From Competibacter_A sp037045535 (GTDB taxonomy: Bacteria; Pseudomonadota; Gammaproteobacteria; Competibacterales; Competibacteraceae), in NCBI GenBank assembly GCA_037045535.1, contig JBAOHI010000073.1:558001-622000 (forward strand): a DNA stretch of 64,000 bases, in the 5' to 3' direction. Positions 17,332 through 27,385 of the stretch are shown here, piece after piece. Positions within the stretch are counted from its first letter, which is position 1. The number at the start of each line of letters is the position of its first letter. The translations under genes were made by a program, and so were the position numbers. The notes below the pieces were generated by a model. The model saw only the letters and a program-made list of their open reading frames with translations. It searched no databases and was not told where the DNA came from.

Positions 17332-19932
17332 ATGCGAATGGACAAACTGACGAGTAAATTTCAACTGGCATTAAGCGATGCCCAAAGTCTGGCGGTGGGC
17401 CGCGACCATCAATTCATCGAACCGGCGCATGTGATGGTGGCCTTGCTCGACCAGGACGGTGGCACGGTGCGGCCGCTGCTCGCGCAAGCCGACGCCAACG
17501 TCAACCTGTTGCGTTCGCAACTGGGCGAGGCGTTGGACCGTCTGCCGCGTGTCGAGGGGACCGGCGGCGATGTACAGATTTCCAACGCCTTGTCAAAGTT
17601 GCTGAACCTGACCGATAAACTGGCCCAGCAGCGCAAGGACGCCTACATCTCCTCCGAACTGTTCGTGCTGGCCGCCCTGGAAGACAAGGGCGAACTCGGC
17701 GCGTTGCTGCGCAAGGCCGGCGCGACTAAGAGCTTGATCGAACGCGGGATCGACGCCATGCGCGGCGGCCAGAAGATCGAAGATCCAAACGCCGAGGACC
17801 AACGCCAGGCGTTAGAGCGCTACACCGTCGATCTGACCGAGCGGGCCGAGCAGGGCAAGCTCGATCCGGTGATCGGCCGCGACGATGAAATCCGGCGAAC
17901 CATCCAGGTGTTGCAACGGCGGACCAAGAACAATCCGGTGCTGATCGGCGAGGCCGGCGTGGGCAAGACCGCCATCGTCGAGGGTCTGGCCCAGCGCATC
18001 GTCAACGGCGAGGTACCGGAAAGCTTGAAGCACAAGCGGGTACTGGCGCTCGACATGGGTGCGCTGATCGCCGGCACCAAGTTTCGCGGCGAGTTCGAGG
18101 AACGGCTAAAGGCGGTGCTGAAGGATCTCGCCAAGCAGGAAGGGCAAATCATTCTGTTCATGGACGAACTGCATACGATGGTCGGCGCTGGCAAGGCCGA
18201 GGGTTCGATGGACGCCGGCAACATGCTCAAGCCGGCACTGGCACGCGGCGAACTGCACTGCATCGGCGCGACTACCCTGGACGAATATCGCAAGTACGTC
18301 GAAAAGGATGCGGCGCTGGAGCGGCGCTTTCAGAAGGTGCTGGTCAACGAACCGAGCGTCGAGGACACCATCGCCATCTTGCGCGGCCTGAAAGAGCGTT
18401 ATGAGGTGCATCACGGGGTCGAAATCACCGACCCGGCCATCGTCGCCGCCGCGACGCTCTCGCACCGCTATATCACCGACCGTAATCTGCCGGACAAAGC
18501 CATCGACTTGGTGGATGAGGCGGCCTCGCGTATCCGCATGGAAATCGACTCCAAACCGGAAACGATGGACCGGCTGGAGCGGCGATTGATCCAGCTCAAA
18601 ATCGAGCGCGAGGCGCTGAAGAAGGAAAACGACGAAGCGTCGAAGAAACGACTGGATCTACTGGAACAGGAAATTGCCAAACTGGAACTTGAGTACAGCG
18701 ACCAGGAAGAAGTCTGGAAAGCCGAGAAGCTGGCCTTGCACGGTTCGGCACAGGTCAAGGAAGAACTGGAACGGGCACGGTTGGAGCTGGATACGGCTCG
18801 CCGCGCCGGCGATCTGGCACGGATGTCGGAGTTAACCTACGGCCGCATTCCAGAACTGGAACAGAAACTGACCCAGGCGACCGAAGCCGAAACGGGCCAG
18901 TTCAAGCTGCTGCGGAACAAGGTGACCGACGAGGAAATCGCCGAGGTGGTTTCCAAGTGGACCGGCATTCCGGTATCGAAGATGCTGGAAGGCGAGCGTG
19001 ACAAGCTGTTGCGAATGGAGGAGGCGATTCGCCGGCGGGTGGTCGGCCAAGACGAGGCGGTCAAGGCGGTGAGCGATGCCATTCGCCGGTCCCGCGCCGG
19101 GCTATCCGATCCCAACCGGCCCAACGGCTCGTTCCTGTTCCTCGGTCCGACCGGGGTCGGCAAGACCGAGCTATGCAAAGCCTTGGCCGGGTTCTTGTTC
19201 GATACTGACGAAGCGATGGTGCGGATCGATATGTCGGAGTTCATGGAAAAGCACTCCGTGGCTCGGATGATCGGCGCCCCGCCCGGCTACGTCGGCTACG
19301 AGGAAGGCGGTTATCTAACCGAAGCGGTGCGGCGGCGGCCGTACAGCGTGATTCTGCTGGATGAGATTGAAAAGGCGCACCAGGATGTGTTCAACGTGCT
19401 GCTGCAAGTGCTGGACGACGGGCGGTTGACCGACGGCCAAGGCCGGACGGTGGATTTTCGCAACACTGTGGTGGTGATGACCTCCAATCTGGGTTCGCAG
19501 TTGATTCAGGAATTGGCGGCACAGAACAACTACCCGTTGATGAAAAGCATGGTGATGGCCCAGGTGGCCGATCATTTCCGGCCCGAGTTCATCAACCGCA
19601 TCGACGAAGTCGTGGTGTTCCATCCACTGGGCAAGGAGCAGATTCGGGCGATTGCGGACATTCAGATCGGTTATCTGCGCCAGCGACTGGCTGACCGGCA
19701 GATGGGGTTGGAGGTCACCTCGGCGGCACTGGATAAGCTTGGCGAGGCTGGCTTCGATCCGGTTTACGGCGCGCGGCCGCTCAAGCGGGCGATTCAGCAG
19801 GAGCTGGAAAATCCGCTCGCTCGGCGGATTCTGGCCGGCGAGTTCGGGCCGGGTGATGCCGTGATGGTGGAAACAGGCGCAGAGGGATTGACGTTCCGCA
19901 AGCGGCCGCCCGATAAACTGGCTAAACGATGA
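17332..19932 (+). CDS. clpB: ATP-dependent disaggregase ClpB
   Basis: An 866-residue Hsp100 chaperone that pulls proteins out of aggregates together with DnaK. The N-terminal Clp_N repeats start with MRMDKLTSKFQLALSDAQSL, matching E. coli ClpB closely and fixing the start. NBD1 has Walker A GEAGVGKTAIVEGLA and Walker B ILFMDELHTM. The coiled-coil middle domain, rich in Glu/Lys/Arg, covers about residues 405-530. NBD2 has GPTGVGKTELCKALA and VILLDEIEKAH. There is no ClpP-binding IGL loop, as expected for ClpB. The gene follows a heat-shock promoter. Confidence 0.97.
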   Translation: MRMDKLTSKFQLALSDAQSLAVGRDHQFIEPAHVMVALLDQDGGTVRPLLAQADANVNLLRSQLGEALDRLPRVEGTGGDVQISNALSKLLNLTDKLAQQRKDAYISSELFVLAALEDKGELGALLRKAGATKSLIERGIDAMRGGQKIEDPNAEDQRQALERYTVDLTERAEQGKLDPVIGRDDEIRRTIQVLQRRTKNNPVLIGEAGVGKTAIVEGLAQRIVNGEVPESLKHKRVLALDMGALIAGTKFRGEFEERLKAVLKDLAKQEGQIILFMDELHTMVGAGKAEGSMDAGNMLKPALARGELHCIGATTLDEYRKYVEKDAALERRFQKVLVNEPSVEDTIAILRGLKERYEVHHGVEITDPAIVAAATLSHRYITDRNLPDKAIDLVDEAASRIRMEIDSKPETMDRLERRLIQLKIEREALKKENDEASKKRLDLLEQEIAKLELEYSDQEEVWKAEKLALHGSAQVKEELERARLELDTARRAGDLARMSELTYGRIPELEQKLTQATEAETGQFKLLRNKVTDEEIAEVVSKWTGIPVSKMLEGERDKLLRMEEAIRRRVVGQDEAVKAVSDAIRRSRAGLSDPNRPNGSFLFLGPTGVGKTELCKALAGFLFDTDEAMVRIDMSEFMEKHSVARMIGAPPGYVGYEEGGYLTEAVRRRPYSVILLDEIEKAHQDVFNVLLQVLDDGRLTDGQGRTVDFRNTVVVMTSNLGSQLIQELAAQNNYPLMKSMVMAQVADHFRPEFINRIDEVVVFHPLGKEQIRAIADIQIGYLRQRLADRQMGLEVTSAALDKLGEAGFDPVYGARPLKRAIQQELENPLARRILAGEFGPGDAVMVETGAEGLTFRKRPPDKLAKR

Positions 19933-19940
19933 CTCTATCC

Positions 19941-19969
19941 GAGGCGCTGTCAAGGCGCCTCGATCGTTT
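19941..19969 (+). terminator. Possible clpB terminator
   Basis: A perfect 7-bp stem, GAGGCGC-tgtcaag-GCGCCTC, starts 8 bases after the clpB stop. It is followed only by gatcgttt, a weak T-tract, so termination strength is uncertain. Confidence 0.45.
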
Positions 19970-20053
19970 AGAGCCTCCCTTCCTGTAACTCTTCGAACGT
20001 CCATCCAGAGCGATCCACAGCTGGATATTGACGAACTTTTGTAAAAGCCGCTC

Positions 20054-20120
20054 TTGCTGATTGGATCAGCATTGTCTATGTTTTGTGTTTAATTAATACC
20101 TACTATTTAACTCGTTAAAT
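20054..20120 (+). promoter_or_regulatory. Two inverted repeats and a weak promoter upstream of the giant surface protein
   Basis: Two perfect palindromes lie in the AT-rich leader: TGCTGAT-tgg-ATCAGCA (20055-20071) and ATTTAAC-tc-GTTAAAT (20105-20120). A possible sigma-70 pair TTGCTG / TATGTT (20054-20059 and 20077-20082, 17 bp apart) overlaps the first and ends 22 bp before the second. The second palindrome would therefore lie close to the transcript start, where an operator could act. A CAGGAG ribosome binding site stands just before the ATG at 20164. The promoter is a pattern match only. Confidence 0.4.
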
Positions 20121-20163
20121 AATCATGGATTAAGTAGACCTAAAAATACACAGGAGTATTTTC

Positions 20164-23100
20164 ATGAGCTTGGTCGTCCGCTGGGTGGTTGCCGTCGCAT
20201 TGGCACTTCTATCTGCCCCGAGCTGGGCGCAACTCCATTATTTCACGCTGATCGATTCTGACAGTAACGCTGCAACGGGTTGCAGCGTTACCCTGCCCAT
20301 ATCTGGCACCGTCTCAGGGATCGAACAGCGCTTGACGGCAACCATCTCCGAAACTGTTACACCGCAAGTCATTCAACTCACCCTGGAAAATTGCACCAAC
20401 GGTAGTTTCGGCGCTCCGGTTACATTACCCGGCACACCCTATCCGGTAGGATTGAATAATGGCGGCGGTGGAGCTGATGTTGTCGAACAAGCGGTCGCTG
20501 CCAATTTAGTTGCCCCTTTCGGCGGCACTGTTCGCCTGTACTTTGCCGCGCAAGGACCAACCAGCGATGATCTACTGGGGTCGGTGAACGGTCCGCCTGC
20601 CCTGTTCGATATTCAGCCCGGTGGCTCCACGGGTATTCCTTCACTATCCGGATGGGGTCTGCTGGTTTTCGCCTTGCTCCTGTTCTTCGCGCTGTTCCGG
20701 CACCGATCCCATTTTTCGGCAAGCGCGGTTAGCGTATTACTGGTCGGAACATTGGTGGGAATCGCCTGGGCGGCGGGTTTCTACCTGGATGGTCAAATCG
20801 GCGACTGGCAGGGCGTGCCTGCGATCGGTTCCGATGCTCAGGGAGATAGCACCCCGACCACGGACATCGTTACGGCCTTTGCCGCCCAGGAAGGCGGTAA
20901 CCTGTTTTTCCGAACCGATATCGCGAACGCCGAAACGACGCCATCGTCCAACCGGGCGCCAAACTTTACCAGCACGCCGATCACCACAGCCAACGTCGCC
21001 AGCTCCTACAACTACGCTGTTGTCACCAGCGATCCCGATGGCAACGGGCTGACATTGACCGCGCCCACGCTGCCGGCTTGGTTGACCTTCACGCCCGGCA
21101 CCAACGGCGCCGGCACGCTGAGCGGCACGCCAAGCCCCGGCGATGCCGGCCCGCACGCCGTCGTCCTGCGCGTGACCGACAACGGCACACCTAGCCTGAG
21201 CGCGGACCAAGCTTTCACGGTTACCGTCGGTGGCGCTACCAATCCCGCTCCGGTACTCGATCTCAACGGCCTTGCCGCCGGCATCGACTTTGCCGCTACC
21301 TTCATCGAGGATGGCGGCGCGGTCGTGATCGTTGATCCCGCGAACCTCACCGTCAGCGACCCGGATAGCCCGAATCTGGCTTCGGCCATGGTGACCATCA
21401 CTAACCTGCTCGACTCCGGTCAGGAAACGCTGGCGGTGAGCGCCGCTACGGTCGCTCCCAATACCCCCATAACAGCCGCCTTTAATGCCGCTACTGGCGT
21501 GTTGACCTTGTCCGGCTCGGCAACGCTCGCCCAATATCAGGCGGCATTGCGTACTGTGACTTACAACAACACCGCCGCCGCACCGACGGCCGCCCCGGCG
21601 CGAACAATCTCTTTCACGGTCAGTGATGGCAGCAACTCCAGCACGCCAGCGACCGCTACCGTAACTATCACTAACGTCAACGATGCGCCAAGCTTCACCG
21701 CTGCCAATCCCCCCGCAGTCAACGAGGATATCGGTCCGCAAACCGTGAACGGCTGGGTGACGGCGTTCAACCCCGGCCCCGCCGACGAATCTGCCCAGAC
21801 CGCGCTCGCCTACACCGTGAGCAACATGAGCAATGCAGCACTGTTCAGCTCGTTGCCCAGTGTCTCTACCAATGGCAACCTGAGTTACACGCCAGCGTCC
21901 AACGCCTTTGGCACGGCTACTTTCCAAGTGCAGGTGCAGGACAGCGGTGGCACCGCCAATGGCGGGCAAGATACGTCCGCGCCGCAGACCTTCACCATCA
22001 CCGTCAACGGCATCAACGATCAACCGAGCTTCACCGCCAGCAACCCGCCCGCGGCGAACGAAAATGCTGGGGCACAGACGGTCGCGGGCTGGGCAACTTT
22101 CAACCCCGGCAACCCGCAAGAGAGCACCCAGACTGTTCTGGCATACACTGTCAGCAACATCGGCAATACGGCGCTCTTCAGCGTGCAGCCGAGTGTCGCC
22201 GCCAACGGCAATCTGACCTACACGCCCGTCGCCGGCGCCAACGGCACCTCGACCTTTAGCGTAGCCGTGCAGGACAACGGCGGTACGACCAACGGCGGAG
22301 TCGATACTTCGGCCGTGCAGACGTTCACGATCACCGTCAACCCGGTCAACGATCCACCCACCATCACCGGCCAGAACCTGGTCAGCACGGCGGAAGATAC
22401 GGCCCGCACCATCGCGTTTGCCGACCTCACCGTCACCGATCTGGATAACGCCTATCCCACCGGGTTCACGCTGACCGTGAGCGATGGCGCTAACTACACC
22501 CGCACCGGTAACACCATTACCCCGGCGCTCGATTTCGCCGGCACCTTGACGGTGCCGGTGATCGTCAACGACGGTGCCGACAATTCCAATACCTTCAACC
22601 TCTCTGTCACCGTCACGGCGGTCAACGATGCTCCCGTGAATACTGTGCCGGGCGCACAGAACACTGGTGAAGACGTGGTGTTGGTGTTCAACGCGGCGAA
22701 CAGTAATCTCATCAGTATCAGTGACGTCGATGTGGGCGGTAGCGACTTGACGGTGACCCTGAGCGTCACCACCGGCACGCTGTCCCTGAGTGGTACGGCC
22801 GCTCTGACCTTTACCGTCGGCGATGGCGCGGCGGACGCCACCATGACTTTTACCGGCGCGCTGACGGCCATCAATGCCGCCCTCAACAGCCTGAGCTTCC
22901 AACCCCCCTTGGATACGACGGGTAACAGTACGCTCACGCTGACCACCGATGATCAGGGCAACACGGGCGCGGGGGGGGGCCTGAATGACATCGATACGGT
23001 GACGATCACCATCACTGCGGTCAACGACGCCCCGGTCATCGCCAACCTCGCCGGTGATACCCTCGCCTACACCCAGGGCGAGCCGGCCAGCGTGATCGAC

Positions 23101-26100
23101 CAGAACGACGACGCCAGCGCGAGCGACATCGATTCCACCGACTTCGATACCGGCACGCTCACCGTCTCCCTGCCGGTTGGCGGGGTCACCACCGAAGACC
23201 AACTGGGCATCCGCAACCAGGGTATCGCCGCCGGCCAGATCGGCCTGAGCGGCTTTGATGTCACATACAATCCCGGCGCGGGCGCGATCATGATCGGCAG
23301 CTTCAGCGGCGGCGGCGCGGGGGGTGGCAACCTCGTCGTCACTTTCAACCCCAGTGCCGACGCCACGGCGGTGAGCGCGCTCTTGCGCAACATCACCTAC
23401 CTCAACAGCAACAACACGAACCCCAGCACGACCGCCCGCACCGCGCGCTTCGTGCTCACCGACGGCGACGGCGGCACCAGCATCGACTACGACGCCACCA
23501 TCACGGTCGCCCTCAATGACCCGCCGGTAGTCACCACCAACGGAGGTGTGACCGCCTTTACCGAAAATGGCCCCGCAGTCATCGTCGATGGCGCCCTCAC
23601 CGTCACCGATACCAATGACACCGACCTGGAATCGGCTACGGTGACAATCACCAATCTCCTGAATGCCGGTGTGGAAACATTATCGGCGACCACCGGAGGC
23701 ACCGCTATCACCGCCACCTATGCCGCCCCAACCTTAACGCTCACGGGCACCGATACGGTGGCGAATTATCAGACGGTGTTAAGAAGCGTCACTTACAACA
23801 ACACTTCGCAGAACCCGAACGAGGCCGCACGCATTATCCGCTTCGTCGCCAACGACGGCAGTGCCGACAGCGCAGCGGCGACCAAGACCGTATCCGTGAC
23901 GGGGGTCAATGACGCCCCGAGCTTCACAGCCAGCAATCCGCCCGCAGTCAATGAAGATGTCGGTGGGCAATCCGTCGCCAACTGGGCGACGTTCTCACCC
24001 GGCCCGGCCGATGAATCCACCCAGACCGTGCTGAACTATACGGTGAGCGGCGTGAGCAACGCCGCCCTGTTCAGTGTCCAACCTGCGGTCGACAGCACCG
24101 GCAGCCTGACATATACGCCGGCAGCCAATGCCAACGGCACGTCTAATTTCACTGTAACTGTCAGAGACAACGGCGGCACCGCCAACGGCGGGGTCGATAC
24201 CTCCACCGCGCAGACCTTCGTCATCACGGTCAACCCAGTCAACGATGCGCCCAGCTTCACCCCTGGCAGCAACCAGACGGTGAATGAAGACGCCCCGGCG
24301 CAGAGCGTGGCATGGGCAACGGCGATTAATGATGGCGATCCGGAACTGACGCAGACGCTCACCTTCAACGTCAGCAACGACAACAACGCCTTGTTCTCGA
24401 CTCAACCGGCCATCAATCCGGCCGGCACCCTGACCTATACTCCAGCGGCCAACGCCAACGGCAGTGCGACGATCACGGTCACGCTCTCGGACAACGGCGA
24501 TACCGCCAACGGTGGGGTGAATACGTCCGCGTCACAAAGCTTTACCATCACTGTAAACGCGGTGAATGATCCGCCGGTAGCGCAGAACAAGACCGGCTTC
24601 AGCGCCCAGGCCAACATGGCGGTCGCGGGCATCGATGCGGGATTGTTGGCCGGTGTGACCGACGCCGATGCTGGCGTCAATGGTTGCAATCCGACTTTCG
24701 TGGTGGCGAGCATCACGGCCAATAGCGGCGGGACGGTTTCAAACGTCAACCTCGCGGCGGGTACCTTCGATTTCGAGCCTACGGCGGGATTTACGGGTAC
24801 GGCGATAGTGAACTATACGGTACAAGATAACGGCTGCCCGCTCCCGGCGGCGACCAGCGCGTCGGCGACCATTCGCATCACGGTTAATGGACCAGTGATC
24901 TGGTTCGTGACTCCGGCTGCCGGCACGAGCGGTACCGGCACGCTGGCCGATCCCTTCACCAACCTCGCCTCGGCCAACACGGCCAAGGGCAGCAACACGA
25001 ATCACCGTATCTTTGTCTACACCGGCATGACGACCGCCGGCACGGGGGTCAGTCTGACTGGAGACACCACCCAAGCCGGCGCGCAATGGCTGATCGGCCA
25101 AGGTGCCAGCGGCGTGAGCTTTGACACCTTGATGGGCATCGCACCGCCTGCTGGCACGACCCCCCGGCCGGGAATCAACGGCGCGCGGCCGACGATTCAA
25201 GGCACGTTGACCTTGAACGGCAACAACGTCAAGGCCCAAGGCTTCAACCTCACCACCGGCACAGCCACCGGCATGAACGACGCCGCCGGTGCGATCTCCG
25301 GGGTGAGTGTCAGCGAGGTCAGCGTGGCCAGCACGACCGGCACCGCCGTGAACCTATCCAGCCTGAACGGCACCGTTAGCCTAACCAGCGTCTCGGCCAG
25401 TGGCGGAACCAACGGCATCGTACTGAACACAACCACCGGCAGTTTCACGGTTACGGGCGATGGAGGCGGATCGAACAACGGATCAGGCGGCACAATCCAG
25501 AATACCGTTGCGGAAGGCATCTTGCTTAGCACCGCCGCAAACGTCAGTCTCGGCTACATGAACATCAACAACAGCGGCACCGACAGCATCCGGATCACCG
25601 ACATCAACGGCTTTACGCTGAACCGCAGCAATATCTCGGACGCTGCGGGGACCACGTCCGACAAAGCGATCGACATCGGTGATTTCGTGACGGGCACCCC
25701 GGTCAACGGCAACATCAACATCACCAACTCGGTTCTCGGCCCCGCAGCGGGAAGCTCTCCACACGACATCTTGGCGGTGGGAATCAGCGCCGGAACATCG
25801 ACTTGGGCCATCACTGGAAGCACCTTCCGTAGAACGGGTAACTCCGGAATCAACTGGGAGTCCCGCGGTAGTTCGGTGGCGACGGTCACCGTAACCGGCA
25901 ACTCGTTTGCTGGGGGCAACGTAGCGGGCGGCACCGGCAGTCCGTCGGCGCGCGGCATTTTCGTGAACAACCTCGATGATTCGGTGATCACGGATTTCGT
26001 CGTTCAGAATAATAGTTTTACGAACAATAATATTCACACGGATATGAACCAGCAAAATGACACCGATCCGGTCGGCAGTCATACGTTCCACATATCCACC

Positions 26101-26760
26101 AACACGCCAATCACCGGAGCGCGCAGTCATGCCATGAACATCTTCGCGGCTGCGGGAAGCTTTGCGGGAACGTTCAACGGCACCGTTCAAAGCAACCCGA
26201 TCGGCAACGCGGCCGTGGATGGCTCCGGTTCCGAGATCGGCAACGGCATCCGCTTGAACGCCAACGGCGGCACGACGGCCGCGATGTTGATCGACGCCAA
26301 CCCCATCCGCGAAACACCCAACGGACGAGGCATCGAAGTGATCGGACGCAATGGCCTCGGCACGCTCGATGCCACGATCACCAACGAAGATGTCGACCAC
26401 TACAATTTGGCCTATCCCATCGGTGGGGGCGCCGCTTTCCCCTTGGGTGCCATTTATGTCAATGCGTCCAAGGGTGGCGCCACAGGAATCGTTGGCTTCC
26501 GGGTTCGCTCCGATGTGCGCATCAACATCGTTCCCGCCGCAGGCGGCGCACTGCCGGCGGCGAGCGAAGTGACGGGCACCTACCTTTCACTTGAGGAATC
26601 CATAGGCACCAATTTAGGTGGCATTCTCGAACTCGTCGACAATCCTGCCGGTCCCGGTGGCCAGACGCCGACGCAGCAATTGCAGAGCACCAACACCGGG
26701 GATGCCGGAGCCAACGCCGGTGTGAGCCTGATACCCGGCCCGATCAATACACCACCATAG
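20164..26760 (+). CDS. Giant exported repeat protein with internal IPTL-type sorting segment and beta-helix end
   Basis: A 2198-residue protein. A signal peptide (core VAVALALLSAPSWA) is followed by a domain of about 130 residues. At residues 157-185 comes IPSLSGWGLLVFALLLFFAL with RHR, which looks exactly like an IPTL-CTERM sorting signal, although such signals normally end a protein. A second hydrophobic segment (VLLVGTLVGIAWAAGFYL) follows. Then come cadherin/VCBS-like repeats of about 110 residues, with recurring joints such as NDAPSFTASNPPAVNED (near residues 505, 617, 1248, 1359) and another repeat type near 360 and 1120. From about 1577 (VIWFVTPAAGTSGTGTLADP) to the C-terminus it resembles a right-handed parallel beta-helix. 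It probably sits on or leaves the cell surface as an adhesin or matrix protein. Three collar-domain genes follow in the same direction. The exact function is unknown. Confidence 0.8.
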   Translation: MSLVVRWVVAVALALLSAPSWAQLHYFTLIDSDSNAATGCSVTLPISGTVSGIEQRLTATISETVTPQVIQLTLENCTNGSFGAPVTLPGTPYPVGLNNGGGGADVVEQAVAANLVAPFGGTVRLYFAAQGPTSDDLLGSVNGPPALFDIQPGGSTGIPSLSGWGLLVFALLLFFALFRHRSHFSASAVSVLLVGTLVGIAWAAGFYLDGQIGDWQGVPAIGSDAQGDSTPTTDIVTAFAAQEGGNLFFRTDIANAETTPSSNRAPNFTSTPITTANVASSYNYAVVTSDPDGNGLTLTAPTLPAWLTFTPGTNGAGTLSGTPSPGDAGPHAVVLRVTDNGTPSLSADQAFTVTVGGATNPAPVLDLNGLAAGIDFAATFIEDGGAVVIVDPANLTVSDPDSPNLASAMVTITNLLDSGQETLAVSAATVAPNTPITAAFNAATGVLTLSGSATLAQYQAALRTVTYNNTAAAPTAAPARTISFTVSDGSNSSTPATATVTITNVNDAPSFTAANPPAVNEDIGPQTVNGWVTAFNPGPADESAQTALAYTVSNMSNAALFSSLPSVSTNGNLSYTPASNAFGTATFQVQVQDSGGTANGGQDTSAPQTFTITVNGINDQPSFTASNPPAANENAGAQTVAGWATFNPGNPQESTQTVLAYTVSNIGNTALFSVQPSVAANGNLTYTPVAGANGTSTFSVAVQDNGGTTNGGVDTSAVQTFTITVNPVNDPPTITGQNLVSTAEDTARTIAFADLTVTDLDNAYPTGFTLTVSDGANYTRTGNTITPALDFAGTLTVPVIVNDGADNSNTFNLSVTVTAVNDAPVNTVPGAQNTGEDVVLVFNAANSNLISISDVDVGGSDLTVTLSVTTGTLSLSGTAALTFTVGDGAADATMTFTGALTAINAALNSLSFQPPLDTTGNSTLTLTTDDQGNTGAGGGLNDIDTVTITITAVNDAPVIANLAGDTLAYTQGEPASVIDQNDDASASDIDSTDFDTGTLTVSLPVGGVTTEDQLGIRNQGIAAGQIGLSGFDVTYNPGAGAIMIGSFSGGGAGGGNLVVTFNPSADATAVSALLRNITYLNSNNTNPSTTARTARFVLTDGDGGTSIDYDATITVALNDPPVVTTNGGVTAFTENGPAVIVDGALTVTDTNDTDLESATVTITNLLNAGVETLSATTGGTAITATYAAPTLTLTGTDTVANYQTVLRSVTYNNTSQNPNEAARIIRFVANDGSADSAAATKTVSVTGVNDAPSFTASNPPAVNEDVGGQSVANWATFSPGPADESTQTVLNYTVSGVSNAALFSVQPAVDSTGSLTYTPAANANGTSNFTVTVRDNGGTANGGVDTSTAQTFVITVNPVNDAPSFTPGSNQTVNEDAPAQSVAWATAINDGDPELTQTLTFNVSNDNNALFSTQPAINPAGTLTYTPAANANGSATITVTLSDNGDTANGGVNTSASQSFTITVNAVNDPPVAQNKTGFSAQANMAVAGIDAGLLAGVTDADAGVNGCNPTFVVASITANSGGTVSNVNLAAGTFDFEPTAGFTGTAIVNYTVQDNGCPLPAATSASATIRITVNGPVIWFVTPAAGTSGTGTLADPFTNLASANTAKGSNTNHRIFVYTGMTTAGTGVSLTGDTTQAGAQWLIGQGASGVSFDTLMGIAPPAGTTPRPGINGARPTIQGTLTLNGNNVKAQGFNLTTGTATGMNDAAGAISGVSVSEVSVASTTGTAVNLSSLNGTVSLTSVSASGGTNGIVLNTTTGSFTVTGDGGGSNNGSGGTIQNTVAEGILLSTAANVSLGYMNINNSGTDSIRITDINGFTLNRSNISDAAGTTSDKAIDIGDFVTGTPVNGNINITNSVLGPAAGSSPHDILAVGISAGTSTWAITGSTFRRTGNSGINWESRGSSVATVTVTGNSFAGGNVAGGTGSPSARGIFVNNLDDSVITDFVVQNNSFTNNNIHTDMNQQNDTDPVGSHTFHISTNTPITGARSHAMNIFAAAGSFAGTFNGTVQSNPIGNAAVDGSGSEIGNGIRLNANGGTTAAMLIDANPIRETPNGRGIEVIGRNGLGTLDATITNEDVDHYNLAYPIGGGAAFPLGAIYVNASKGGATGIVGFRVRSDVRINIVPAAGGALPAASEVTGTYLSLEESIGTNLGGILELVDNPAGPGGQTPTQQLQSTNTGDAGANAGVSLIPGPINTPP

Positions 26761-26872
26761 GAAGCAGTGTTCTGTACGCGAATCAGGCATTGGGGGAAAT
26801 ATCATCTCCCGACGCGTTAATCTAGCGGGAAAACACCCGTCAATCTCTAGCGAGGAATTAAGGAGAGAAAAG

Positions 26873-27373
26873 ATGGCAGAACCGTTCTTATCAGAAATCC
26901 GCATCATGAGCTTCGTGTTCGCCCCCAAGGGGTGGGCTTTGTGCAATGGGCAGTTGCTTCCGATCAATCAAAATCAAGGCTTGTTCTCGCTTCTCGGCAC
27001 GACTTTCGGCGGCGATGGGCGCGTCAATTTCGCGCTGCCCAACTTGCAGGGAAGAACCCCGATTCATGTCGGCAGCGGCCACACGCTGGGTGAGCGCGGG
27101 GGCGAGCAGGCGCACACCTTGTCGATTGGCGAAATTCCCACGCATACGCACGTCTTGAGCGGAACGTCGAATAGCGGCACTGCGTTGGTGCCGAATGGAA
27201 ACTTACTGGCGAAGGAAGCCAATTTCTTTTATCACTCGCCGTCGAATCTTGTCGCGATGAACGCAGGGGCCGTGGCGAACACCGGCGGCTCACAGGCCCA
27301 TCTCAACATGCAGCCGTTCCTGACGCTCAGCTTCTGCATCGCCCTGCAGGGCATCTTTCCAAGTCCTACCTAG
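26873..27373 (+). CDS. Phage tail collar domain protein 1
   Basis: A 166-residue protein of the tail-collar (microcystin-dependent protein, MdpB-like) family. The collar motif FAPKGWALCNGQLLPINQ leads to LFSLLGTTFGGDGRVNFALP and LQGRTPIHVG. The His-x-His pair in IPTHTHVL corresponds to the metal-binding HxH of phage short tail fibres. The C-terminus NMQPFLTLSFCIALQGIF is strongly conserved among the three neighbours. There is no signal peptide. AAGGAG precedes the ATG. No other phage gene is nearby, so this is not part of a prophage. It stands 112 bp after the giant repeat protein and 12 bp before the second copy. Confidence 0.88.
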   Translation: MAEPFLSEIRIMSFVFAPKGWALCNGQLLPINQNQGLFSLLGTTFGGDGRVNFALPNLQGRTPIHVGSGHTLGERGGEQAHTLSIGEIPTHTHVLSGTSNSGTALVPNGNLLAKEANFFYHSPSNLVAMNAGAVANTGGSQAHLNMQPFLTLSFCIALQGIFPSPT

Positions 27374-27385
27374 AGGAAAATCGCG

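Noticed and set aside
20737..23202. 821-residue open frame on the minus strand inside the giant surface gene
   Set aside because: It is antisense to a repeat-rich coding region of high GC. The translation is Arg/Gly/Val-rich, has no domain and mirrors the repeats. It is a shadow frame.
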